From Faecalibacterium longum CLA-AA-H243 (GTDB taxonomy: Bacteria > Bacillota > Clostridia > Oscillospirales > Ruminococcaceae), in the NCBI RefSeq assembly GCF_020687245.1, contig NZ_JAJEQG010000004.1, positions 80,158 through 144,157 on the forward strand: DNA of 64,000 nt, read 5' to 3'. The notes under the pieces were generated by a model, which saw only the letters and a list, made by a program, of their open reading frames with translations, had not been told where the DNA came from and ran no database searches. How positions within the stretch are numbered: position 1 is the stretch's first letter; each line of letters starts with the position of its first letter. Shown piece by piece: positions 1 to 6,774 of this stretch. The position numbers and the translations under genes are program-made.

Positions 1-442
1 ACATGGTGCGGGGCAGGCCCAGCTCATTGTTCTGGTTGCCCTCGGTCTTGATGGTATTGCCAAAGCCCGCGATGGCGGCGTAGGTCATCTGCTTGGTGGT
101 GGTCTTTCCCACACTGCCGGTGACGCCCACCACCTTCGGGTGGAACTGGCTGCGGTAGTTCGCGCCCATGACCATCATGGCGTGGTAGCTGTCGGGGCTG
201 ATAACAGCCTTTTCAGCCGGGACGCCCTCCACCGGGTGGTTGAGGACGACATAGGCCGCGCCCTCTTCCAGCGCCTTGGCCGCGAAATCGTGGCCGTCGA
301 AGCGCTCACCGGGGAAAGCCACAAAGATGCAGCCGGGGCAGACCTCGCGGCTGTCGGTGGTCACGAGGCCGATGGGCTGGCTGTCGGCGAAGCCCTCGGG
401 GGCAAGGCCTTTCAAAAGCAGGTCTGCTGCGATTTTTTCCAT
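1..442 (-). CDS. murF: MurF, UDP-N-acetylmuramoyl-tripeptide:D-Ala-D-Ala ligase (N-terminal part, cut by window edge)
   Basis: The first 147 residues of a Mur ligase are visible; the rest lies beyond position 1. The ATP-binding loop GVTGSVGKTTTK is seen near residue 106, followed by EGNQNNELGLP, the wording typical of MurF rather than MurC/D/E. MurF adds D-Ala-D-Ala to the UDP-MurNAc-tripeptide in the cytoplasm, the last soluble precursor step of peptidoglycan synthesis. The ATG at 442 has AGGAG 8 bases upstream. It follows the PBP gene by 11 bases, so it belongs to the rsmH-ftsL-PBP operon. No murE lies between the PBP gene and murF, unlike many Firmicute clusters. Confidence 0.93.
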   Translation of the reverse strand, partial: MEKIAADLLLKGLAPEGFADSQPIGLVTTDSREVCPGCIFVAFPGERFDGHDFAAKALEEGAAYVVLNHPVEGVPAEKAVISPDSYHAMMVMGANYRSQFHPKVVGVTGSVGKTTTKQMTYAAIAGFGNTIKTEGNQNNELGLPRTM

Positions 443-453
443 AATAAATCTCC

Positions 454-2967
454 TTATCCGCAAGTGATGGTGACGACGGTGCCTTTCTGGACGCTGGAGC
501 CGGCGGCCTCGCTCTGGCTCTGCACGGTACCGGCGCTGTCGCCCGCCACCTGACAGTTCAGGCCGGCGGCGGTCAGCATCTGGCGGGCAAAGTCGGCACT
601 CTTGCCGCTGACGTCCGGCACTTCCGTGTGGCTGCCGGAGTAGGTATCGGTGTAAAGATAGATGGTGGTGCCGCTGGCCACCGTTGCGCCTGCGTGGGGG
701 TACTGGTAGGTGACGACGGCAGCGGTCTGGTCGCTCTCGCTCTCCACGAGCTGATGCTTGAGGCCCTTGGTATTCAGGGAGACCTGCGCATTGCTCCACT
801 CCTTGCCCACGAGGTTCGGCACCTTGACGGTGTTCTGGCTGCGGTCGATGCCGTCGGTGGCAATGCCCAGATAGGGGGCTATCTCACTGATGATGTTGCC
901 GACCACAGGCGCAGCCAGAATGGACGAATAGTCGGTGTGGGCGTTATTGGGGTCGTCCAGCATGACGTAGACCAGAATTTCGGGGTCGTTGGCAGGCAGG
1001 ACGGCGGCAAAGGAGGCGACCTTCTTGTAGTCGCCGTCGGCGCGGCGCTCCATGTTCAGCTGCTCGGACGTACCGGACTTGCCGCCGATGCGGTAGCCCG
1101 CGACGTAGGCGTTGGAACCGCCGCCGGTGGTAGTGCCGTCGCCCACCTCATACTCCATGATCTGCCGGATGGTCTCGCTGGCGCTCTTGCTGATGACCTG
1201 ACGGCGGACGTTCGCGCCGATCTCCTCGACGACGTTGCCGTTCTGGTCGGTTATCTTATCCACCACATGAGGGGTGACGAGGTAGCCGCCGTTGACGGCT
1301 GCCGAGACGGCGGTGCAGACCTGCAGCGGGGTCACAGCCATTGCCTGACCGAAGGAGGAAGACGAAAGCTCGACCTCGCCCAGCTGGCTCTTGGTGTAAT
1401 ACTTCATCATGCCCGTCTCGTTGGGCAGGTCCACGCCGGTGCGCTCGGTGAAGCCGAAAGCGTCGAAGTAGTCGTAGAAGGCGCTGGAACCCAGCCGCTG
1501 ACCCAGCTGGATGAAGTAGATGTTGCAGCTGTTCCGGAGGGCCTCGGCGAGGTTCTGGACGCCGTGGGCCTTCTTACCGGCGCAGTGGTACGTCTCTTTT
1601 GCCACGCCGTAGGCACCGGAGCAGTTGAAGGTGGTGTAATAGGTGGCCTTGCCCGAGTCCACACCCATCGCGGCCGTGATGACCTTGAAGACGCTTCCGG
1701 GGTAGTACAGCTCGGTGATGGTCTTGTTCTTCCACTGGATGTCGCGGTAGGTTCCGGTGTAGTCAGGGTCTTCTTCCGGTATCTTCTTGCCTTGCTCGTC
1801 CCGGAGATAGTTGCCGTTGGCGTCTTTCTTGTAGATGGTGTAAATCTCCGGTTCTGCGTTCACCTGCTCATTCAGATAGGCCAGGTTCTCGCTAAAATCC
1901 AGCGGAGCGTTGGGGTCGAAGTCAGGCTTCGAGGCCATAGCAAGGATGGCACCGGTCTTGACGTTCATGACGATGGCTGCGCCACGGTTCTCGACCGTGT
2001 TGGCGTAGATGGCCTCGTTGAGGTAGCGCTCCACGACCTCCTGCACATTGACGTCCAGCGACAGTACCAGATTGGAGCCGTCCTTGGCGGCGTAAGTGGT
2101 GGCGTTGGCGTCGGCGATGGCGTTGCCGTAGGCATTGCGGAGGGTGATGGTGCGGCCATTGACGCCCGCGAGGGTGTCATTGTAGGATTTTTCGAGGCCG
2201 TAGAAGCCCTCGCCGTCGCCGTTGCAGAAGCCCAGCACCGATGCGGCGAACGCGCCGTAGGGGTAATCGCGCTGGAAACTCTTGGACGAAGAGACGGAGA
2301 TACGGCCCTTCTTGATGACGGTGCCGTCTTCCAGAGTCTTGGCTTTGGCGTGATCTTTATTATATTCGCTGATGTATTTCTCGATGGAGAGCTTGACGGC
2401 ATTGTTCACCTTGGTGGCCAGCACCTGATAGGACGACCCGTTCTTGGACAGCGCGTCGTGGACGGTCTGGTACTGGGTCTGATATTCTGCCGAAGAGGTA
2501 TCTACGCTGTCGAGACTCTCGCCGTCGCCGGAGAGCAGCCGCAGGGTGAGCTGGCGGCTCACATCGGCCAGCGTCGTCTCGTCCACGGTCTTGACAGCCT
2601 CACCCGTCTCCTCGACGGTCTGGCTGGTGAAGAGGGCCGTGCTGTAGCTGGGGTCGGCCCAGATGGTCCATACTACGCTGGTGGACGCCAGCGTGATGCC
2701 GGAGGCATCGTAGATCTCGCCGCGGGTGGCCTGGATGGTGCTGTCCAGCAGCTGCTGCTGGGCCGCATACTGGCGGAAGGTCGCGCCCTGTTTTATCTGG
2801 ATGTTATACAGGCTGTGGGTGACGATGCCCGCAGCCGCCACTACAAAAAATACCGCCGCGCCGAAGCTGAAATGCCGCAGCCGCGCACTGAGGCGCTCGT
2901 GCGGGTCGCTGCGGCGGAGGCGGTAGTAGATGTTCTTATGCTGGTCGTTGGAGGGCTTGTTTTGCAT
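454..2967 (-). CDS. Class B penicillin-binding protein with two PASTA domains (FtsI/SpoVD type)
   Basis: The 837-residue product is a peptidoglycan transpeptidase for septal wall synthesis. It has a short basic cytoplasmic tail, one membrane segment near residues 33-55, a dimerisation domain and a transpeptidase domain. All three active-site motifs are present: S425-V-F-K428, S480-C-N and K630-S-G-T. Two PASTA repeats occupy roughly residues 717-775 and 778-837; these bind muropeptide or beta-lactam in known members. An in-frame upstream start would add 14 residues, but the ATG at 2967 has GGAGAAT correctly spaced and is preferred. The SpoVD-like layout does not by itself imply sporulation; vegetative FtsI proteins of clostridia share it. 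Confidence 0.93.
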   Translation of the reverse strand: MQNKPSNDQHKNIYYRLRRSDPHERLSARLRHFSFGAAVFFVVAAAGIVTHSLYNIQIKQGATFRQYAAQQQLLDSTIQATRGEIYDASGITLASTSVVWTIWADPSYSTALFTSQTVEETGEAVKTVDETTLADVSRQLTLRLLSGDGESLDSVDTSSAEYQTQYQTVHDALSKNGSSYQVLATKVNNAVKLSIEKYISEYNKDHAKAKTLEDGTVIKKGRISVSSSKSFQRDYPYGAFAASVLGFCNGDGEGFYGLEKSYNDTLAGVNGRTITLRNAYGNAIADANATTYAAKDGSNLVLSLDVNVQEVVERYLNEAIYANTVENRGAAIVMNVKTGAILAMASKPDFDPNAPLDFSENLAYLNEQVNAEPEIYTIYKKDANGNYLRDEQGKKIPEEDPDYTGTYRDIQWKNKTITELYYPGSVFKVITAAMGVDSGKATYYTTFNCSGAYGVAKETYHCAGKKAHGVQNLAEALRNSCNIYFIQLGQRLGSSAFYDYFDAFGFTERTGVDLPNETGMMKYYTKSQLGEVELSSSSFGQAMAVTPLQVCTAVSAAVNGGYLVTPHVVDKITDQNGNVVEEIGANVRRQVISKSASETIRQIMEYEVGDGTTTGGGSNAYVAGYRIGGKSGTSEQLNMERRADGDYKKVASFAAVLPANDPEILVYVMLDDPNNAHTDYSSILAAPVVGNIISEIAPYLGIATDGIDRSQNTVKVPNLVGKEWSNAQVSLNTKGLKHQLVESESDQTAAVVTYQYPHAGATVASGTTIYLYTDTYSGSHTEVPDVSGKSADFARQMLTAAGLNCQVAGDSAGTVQSQSEAAGSSVQKGTVVTITCG

Positions 2968-2988
2968 GGTATTCTCCTGCAGAAACCA

Positions 2989-3016
2989 GAAAAGCGTGCG
3001 CTGCCGCACGCTTTTC
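2989..3016 (-). terminator. Intercistronic hairpin between ftsL and the PBP gene
   Basis: A perfect 12-bp stem (GAAAAGCGTGCG / CGCACGCTTTTC) with a 4-base loop lies in the 60-base gap, ending in TTTTC on the minus strand. The T-run is short, so it may act as a partial terminator or RNA-processing site that lowers PBP/murF expression relative to rsmH-ftsL. Confidence 0.55.
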
Positions 3017-3027
3017 TGTCTGTTTGC

Positions 3028-3519
3028 TTATTTTACGCTGCGGACGGAAGCCAGAATGGTCATGGCACCGTCGTGCAGGAAATCCGTCCACTGGTGGACA
3101 GCCGACTCCCTGCGCACCAGTACGCTGTCGCTGTCGAGGCGGATGTAGGTGAGCTGGCTCTGGTCCATCTTCATGAGGCCCAGCCGCCCGGCCACTTCTT
3201 CCACGCTGGTGATGTTGGTCTTGCTGTTGAGGACACTGTTATAGTAGGTGTACTGGCTCTGCTCGCTCACGAGTTCCGCTTTGGCCTTCTGGATCTGGTC
3301 GTTGACCTCCACCAGCTGGGCCTCGCTCCACAGCAGGCTTACCGCAAAGCCTGCCAGCAGCGCCATCGAGATCAGTTGAAGTGCGTGCTGCATGGCCGCC
3401 TGGAACGGGCTGAGACGGCGTTTGCCGCCTTTTTCCACCCGCAGTGCGACCTTGCGCTGAGTCTGAGGCGCTTTTCTGCGACGCACCTCAGACGACATAT
3501 CATAAGCTGGCTGACCCAT
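3028..3519 (-). CDS. ftsL: FtsL-like division protein
   Basis: This 163-residue protein has a basic N-terminal tail (about residues 1-40), a single membrane helix near 45-65 and an extracytoplasmic coiled coil near 68-95. That is the bitopic architecture of FtsL/DivIC. Sequence conservation in this family is very low, so the call rests on topology plus position between rsmH and the septal PBP. FtsL works with DivIB/FtsQ and DivIC/FtsB to activate FtsWI at the septum. The ATG at 3519 follows GGAGGAG. The C-terminal tail of about 60 residues after the coiled coil is long for FtsL. Confidence 0.8.
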   Translation of the reverse strand: MGQPAYDMSSEVRRRKAPQTQRKVALRVEKGGKRRLSPFQAAMQHALQLISMALLAGFAVSLLWSEAQLVEVNDQIQKAKAELVSEQSQYTYYNSVLNSKTNITSVEEVAGRLGLMKMDQSQLTYIRLDSDSVLVRRESAVHQWTDFLHDGAMTILASVRSVK

Positions 3520-3561
3520 AGTTGATCTCCTCCTCTTACACTGAGCGGCGTCTTATCCGGC

Positions 3562-4530
3562 TCAGAGTTTCTCCAAAACGCGCAGATGAGCAGAACGGCT
3601 GCGCCGGTTCTCCTCCAGTTCCTGCTTGTCGGCCTCGATGGGCTTCCGGGTAATGAGCTTTGCCTTCGCCTTGCCGCCGCAGACGCAGACCGGGAACTCC
3701 GGCGGGCAGGTGCAGGCGGTGGACCAGCGGCGGAACTTGTTTTTCACCAGCCGGTCTTCCAGCGAATGGAAGGTGATCACACACAGCCTTCCGCCCGGGG
3801 CAAGGTGGTCGAAGATGGTATCCAGACCTTCCTCCAGAGCGTCCAGCTCGTGGTTGACCGCGATACGCAGCGCCTGAAACGTGCGCCGCGAAGGATTCTT
3901 GTTCTTGCGCCGCTCCGCAGGCGGCATGGCGCTGGCCACGATGTCGGCCAGCTGCAAAGTCGTCTCGATGGGGGCCGTCTCGCGGGCCTCCACGATGTGG
4001 CCGGCGATCTGCCACGCATAGGGCTCTTCGCCGTAGTCCCGCAGGATGCGGGAGATCTCTTCCCGGCTGGCGGTGTTCACGAGGTCTGCCGCCGTCTCGC
4101 CCTGCTGGCTCATCCGCATATCCAGCGGGGCGTCTGCCCGGTACGAAAAGCCCCGGGCCGCGTCGTCCAGCTGATGGCTGGAAACGCCGAGGTCCAGCAG
4201 CGCACCGTTTATCTTCTCGATGCCGAGGCTCTCGAGGGCTTGTCCGGCGTAGCGGAAGTTTATCTGCACCACCGTGGCCGGGAGCCCGGCCAGCCGTGCC
4301 CTGGCGGTCTGCACCGCATCGGGGTCCTGGTCGAGGGAGACGAGCCGCCCGCCTTTTGCGCCGTCCAGCCGGAGGGCGATCTGGCGGGAGTGTCCCGCGC
4401 CGCCTGCCGTGCCGTCGAGATAAGTGCCTGCCGGGTCGATGTTCAGTCCATCGAGGCACTCGTTCAGAAGCACGGGGATATGCTCAAACGAGGCCGGGTC
4501 GAACTGTGCCAAATCTTCTGTCTGAGTCAT
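3562..4530 (-). CDS. rsmH: 16S rRNA (cytosine1402-N4)-methyltransferase RsmH
   Basis: The 322-residue product matches RsmH/MraW: N-terminal HIPVLLNE, the SAM-binding loop LDGTAGGAGHS, LDLGVSSHQLD, and the C-terminal ITFHSLEDR motif. RsmH N4-methylates C1402 in the ribosomal P site. It is the first gene of the division/cell-wall cluster, started by an ATG with AAGGAGG upstream. The regulator mraZ, often directly upstream of rsmH, is absent: the upstream 240 bases hold only a promoter and the terminator of the preceding operon. Confidence 0.96.
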   Translation of the reverse strand: MTQTEDLAQFDPASFEHIPVLLNECLDGLNIDPAGTYLDGTAGGAGHSRQIALRLDGAKGGRLVSLDQDPDAVQTARARLAGLPATVVQINFRYAGQALESLGIEKINGALLDLGVSSHQLDDAARGFSYRADAPLDMRMSQQGETAADLVNTASREEISRILRDYGEEPYAWQIAGHIVEARETAPIETTLQLADIVASAMPPAERRKNKNPSRRTFQALRIAVNHELDALEEGLDTIFDHLAPGGRLCVITFHSLEDRLVKNKFRRWSTACTCPPEFPVCVCGGKAKAKLITRKPIEADKQELEENRRSRSAHLRVLEKL

Positions 4531-4640
4531 CGCGCCCAGCCTCCTTTCGTTTCGTGTTCCGAGCCGTCCGATACGCCGGACATCTCCCGGGGAGTTTGTC
4601 CCGTTTTTTGCTCTGTCATGATACCTGACGACTCTATTTT

Positions 4641-4669
4641 ATTTTAGCAAATCGAAACGCTGAATGCAA
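4641..4669 (-). promoter_or_regulatory. Sigma-A-like promoter of the rsmH-ftsL-PBP-murF operon
   Basis: On the minus strand TTGCAT and TAAAAT are separated by exactly 17 bases. This lies about 110 bases upstream of the rsmH start, in an AT-rich patch directly after the preceding operon's terminator. Confidence 0.7.
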
Positions 4670-4703
4670 GTTTTTTCCTGCGCTTTTTTCCTACAAAATG
4701 TTA

Positions 4704-4744
4704 CAAAAAAAGCCCCTGCGAATCGTCATTTTTACTCGCAGGGG
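4704..4744 (-). terminator. Rho-independent terminator after rsmD and the coiled-coil gene
   Basis: A 9-bp stem CCCCTGCGA/TCGCAGGGG with a 14-base loop is followed on the minus strand by seven T. It separates the rsmD operon from the cell-wall operon promoter. Confidence 0.9.
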
Positions 4745-4770
4745 ACTGTATTCAGGTCAGGAGCGGCTCA

Positions 4771-5232
4771 TCACACGCCGCGGCGGGGGGTCTGGCGCAG
4801 GTTCGCGCGGACGTTTTTCACCTGGGCGGCGTTCTCAGACATCGTCTCCTCGGTGGTTTTCAGCATATTATCGCAGTAATCCGTGACCGTCTGGCGGACG
4901 GTGCGGGCCTCGGTCTGGGCAGCGGAGACGATCTCGGACGCACGCTGCTGGGCGGCGCGGACGATCTCGGCCTCGCTCACGAGGATGCGGGCGCGCTCTT
5001 CTGCCTTCTTGACGATGGCCTGTGCCTGCGCGTTGGCCGACTCGATGAGCTGGGCGCGGTCGCCGACGATGGACTGGGCCTGACGCAGCTCCACGGGGAG
5101 GTTTGCGCGGATGTCATCGAGATAGTCCCGAATTTGTTCCACATCCACGATGCGCTTGCCGCCCGAAAGGGGCATTCCGGTGCTCTCTTCCAGCAGGTCT
5201 TCGATGGTATCCAAAAGCTCGTTGACGTTCAT
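4771..5232 (-). CDS. DivIVA-like coiled-coil protein
   Basis: The 153-residue product is almost entirely alpha-helical. After a short N-terminal segment (to about residue 40) it carries a long Ala/Glu/Gln-rich coiled coil resembling the DivIVA/GpsB or ATPase subunit-B/H stalk pattern. It has no membrane segment or signal peptide. Its ATG overlaps the rsmD stop (TGATG), which implies translational coupling; a GTG one codon upstream is also possible. Its place next to rsmD and the division cluster suggests a cytoskeletal or scaffold role, but this is inference and no catalytic motif is present. Confidence 0.7.
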   Translation of the reverse strand: MNVNELLDTIEDLLEESTGMPLSGGKRIVDVEQIRDYLDDIRANLPVELRQAQSIVGDRAQLIESANAQAQAIVKKAEERARILVSEAEIVRAAQQRASEIVSAAQTEARTVRQTVTDYCDNMLKTTEETMSENAAQVKNVRANLRQTPRRGV

Positions 5233-5804
5233 CACGCTTCTCCTTCTTCCTCTGCGGCGTCTGCCATGGGTCTCACATATTTCCAGAGCAGGACTTTGCC
5301 GTACTTATACTGCTTCTTCAGCTGTAAACCGCCCACTTCGGCGGGGAGGACGAGTTTCGTCTCGCTCTCGCAGATGACGATGCCGCCGGGGGCGACGCAC
5401 TTATCCACGATGGGGAGGATATTTTCCAGCGTGCCGTTGTGGAAGGGCGGGTCCAGCAGCACCAGATCGAACTGCTCCCGGCAGGCCGAGAGGAAGCGGG
5501 CCGCTTCGCCGATGTTGACGCGGCTGCGGTCGAAGACGCCGCAGTTCTTGCAGTTCTTCATGACGATGTTCACGGCCTCGCGGTTCTCGTCCAGGAACAC
5601 GCACCGGGCAGCGCCCCGGCTCAGAGCCTCAATGCCCAGCTGGCCGCTGCCTGCGTACAGGTCCAGCACACGGGCTCCGGGCAGGTCGAACTGGACGATG
5701 CTGAACATCGCCTCCTTCACCTGATCGAGGGTGGGGCGGGTAATATCCGTGCCGGGCAGCGCTTCCAGCCGTCTGCCGCGGGCTTCTCCTGCAATGACTC
5801 GCAT
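5232..5804 (-). CDS. rsmD: 16S rRNA (guanine966-N2)-methyltransferase RsmD
   Basis: The 190-residue protein shows the RsmD hallmarks: N-terminal MRVIAGEARGRRL, RPTLDQVKEAMFS, the SAM loop VLDLYAGSGQLGIEALSRGA, and the N-methyltransferase catalytic motif LLDPPF. It methylates G966 of 16S rRNA during 30S assembly. The start has GGAGG upstream and a clear promoter about 45 bases away. In many Firmicutes rsmD is followed by coaD; here a coiled-coil gene takes that place. Confidence 0.95.
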   Translation of the reverse strand: MRVIAGEARGRRLEALPGTDITRPTLDQVKEAMFSIVQFDLPGARVLDLYAGSGQLGIEALSRGAARCVFLDENREAVNIVMKNCKNCGVFDRSRVNIGEAARFLSACREQFDLVLLDPPFHNGTLENILPIVDKCVAPGGIVICESETKLVLPAEVGGLQLKKQYKYGKVLLWKYVRPMADAAEEEGEA

Positions 5805-5847
5805 GGTTTTGGCCTCCTTCGGGTCTTTCCTGTTATCGTAACTTCAT

Positions 5848-5876
5848 ATTATCGTCATACCGCCGGTCTTTGTCAA
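5848..5876 (-). promoter_or_regulatory. Promoter for rsmD
   Basis: On the minus strand a consensus TTGACA is followed after 17 bases by GATAAT, ending 44 bases upstream of the rsmD start. Confidence 0.75.
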
Positions 5877-5894
5877 GGGCAGTGTCATGATTCG

Positions 5895-5923
5895 TTGCGT
5901 TACGGTCATGAATGTGCTAAAAT
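5895..5923 (+). promoter_or_regulatory. Promoter for the flavin reductase gene
   Basis: TTGCGT and TAAAAT are separated by 17 bases. It is divergent from the rsmD promoter and lies about 48 bases upstream of the ATG at 5972. Confidence 0.7.
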
Positions 5924-5971
5924 CATACCAGAACGCCGCTTTTTCGGGCGTACAAAAGGAGAGTATTTATC

Positions 5972-6592
5972 ATGAAAGTCCTGCTCATCAACGGCAGCCC
6001 CCACGAGAAGGGCTGCACCTATACCGCACTGAGCCTCATCGCCGGGGAGCTGAACGCCGCCGGCATCGAGACGGAGATCCTGAACGTCGGCACAAAGCCC
6101 GTGGGCGGCTGCATCGGCTGCGGCGGCTGTGCTGCCGGCAAGGGCTGCGTCTTCGGCGGCGTGGTCAACGAGGCCATCGAGAAAGCCAAGACTGCCGACG
6201 CCTTCGTCTTCGGCACGCCGGTGCATTACGCTTCCGCCTCCGGCAACATGACCAGCTTCATGGACCGTCTCGCCTACGCGGGCGGCAGGTATCTGGCCTA
6301 CAAGCCCGCCGCCATCTGCTGCTCGGCCCGCCGCGCCGGCACCACATCCACCCTCGATCAGCTGGTGAAATACCCCGAGTTCTTCCATATGCCGCTGGTG
6401 AGCGGCTCCTACTGGCCCATGGTCCACGGCTCGAACCCCGAGCAGGTGCTGCAGGACGCCGAAGGCTGCGCCGTCATGCAGGAGCTGGGCCGCAACATGG
6501 CCTGGCTGCTCCGGTGCATCGAGGCCGGCAAGGCCGCAGGCATCCAGCACCCGGAGAACCCCCGTCGGCCGATGACAAATTTTATTCGTTAA
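5972..6592 (+). CDS. NADPH-dependent FMN reductase / iron-sulfur flavoprotein-like oxidoreductase
   Basis: This 206-residue flavodoxin-fold protein begins with the FMN phosphate loop MKVLLINGSPHEKGCT. Around residues 48-62 it carries a Cys-rich patch, GCIGCGGCAAGKGC, close to the compact [4Fe-4S] motif of Isf-type flavoproteins. GTPVHYASASG follows at the flavin edge. Such enzymes pass electrons from NAD(P)H to FMN or quinone acceptors in the cytoplasm; the true acceptor is unknown. It is monocistronic, with its own promoter and two hairpins downstream. Confidence 0.85.
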   Translation: MKVLLINGSPHEKGCTYTALSLIAGELNAAGIETEILNVGTKPVGGCIGCGGCAAGKGCVFGGVVNEAIEKAKTADAFVFGTPVHYASASGNMTSFMDRLAYAGGRYLAYKPAAICCSARRAGTTSTLDQLVKYPEFFHMPLVSGSYWPMVHGSNPEQVLQDAEGCAVMQELGRNMAWLLRCIEAGKAAGIQHPENPRRPMTNFIR

Positions 6593-6622
6593 ACCTCTCA
6601 GTCAAAGCCTGACGGAGAGGTT
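6592..6622 (+). repeat. Short palindromic element, deleted copy of the AACCTCTCAGTC family
   Basis: AACCTCTCAGTC and GACGGAGAGGTT bracket only 7 bases. The two ends match those of the 135-bp copy at 54120-54254, so this looks like an internally deleted form. It begins on the last base of the preceding stop codon and can itself fold as a hairpin. Confidence 0.75.
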
Positions 6623-6631
6623 TTCTCCAAG

Positions 6632-6664
6632 GGGCCGCGTTCCCGCCGGGAACGCGGCCCTTTC
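6632..6664 (+). terminator. Strong terminator after the flavin reductase
   Basis: A perfect 13-bp GC-rich stem GGGCCGCGTTCCC/GGGAACGCGGCCC with a 3-base loop is followed by TTTCTTTC. Confidence 0.85.
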
Positions 6665-6774
6665 TTTCTGAAATTTTATTCAGAAACCGATAAAATCCGG
6701 CGCGGATTCTTTTTTCGTTCATAACTTTGTGGTAGCATAGGAACTAAAGTATTTTGCCACGGAGAACATTTGCC

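Noticed and set aside
454..2967. SpoVD-type PBP as evidence that the organism forms spores
   Set aside because: PASTA-bearing class B PBPs in the division cluster also serve vegetative division, and no sporulation-specific gene is visible.
628..3525. A 965-codon open frame on the plus strand opposite the PBP gene, and similar long frames opposite uxuAB (39319-42066), MMPL (26668-28710), serC/serA (14010-16322) and phoA (60426-62408)
   Set aside because: They lie antisense to clearly recognised genes, have no ribosome binding site, and show the Val/Gly/Asp/His-rich composition expected from the reverse of GC-rich codons.
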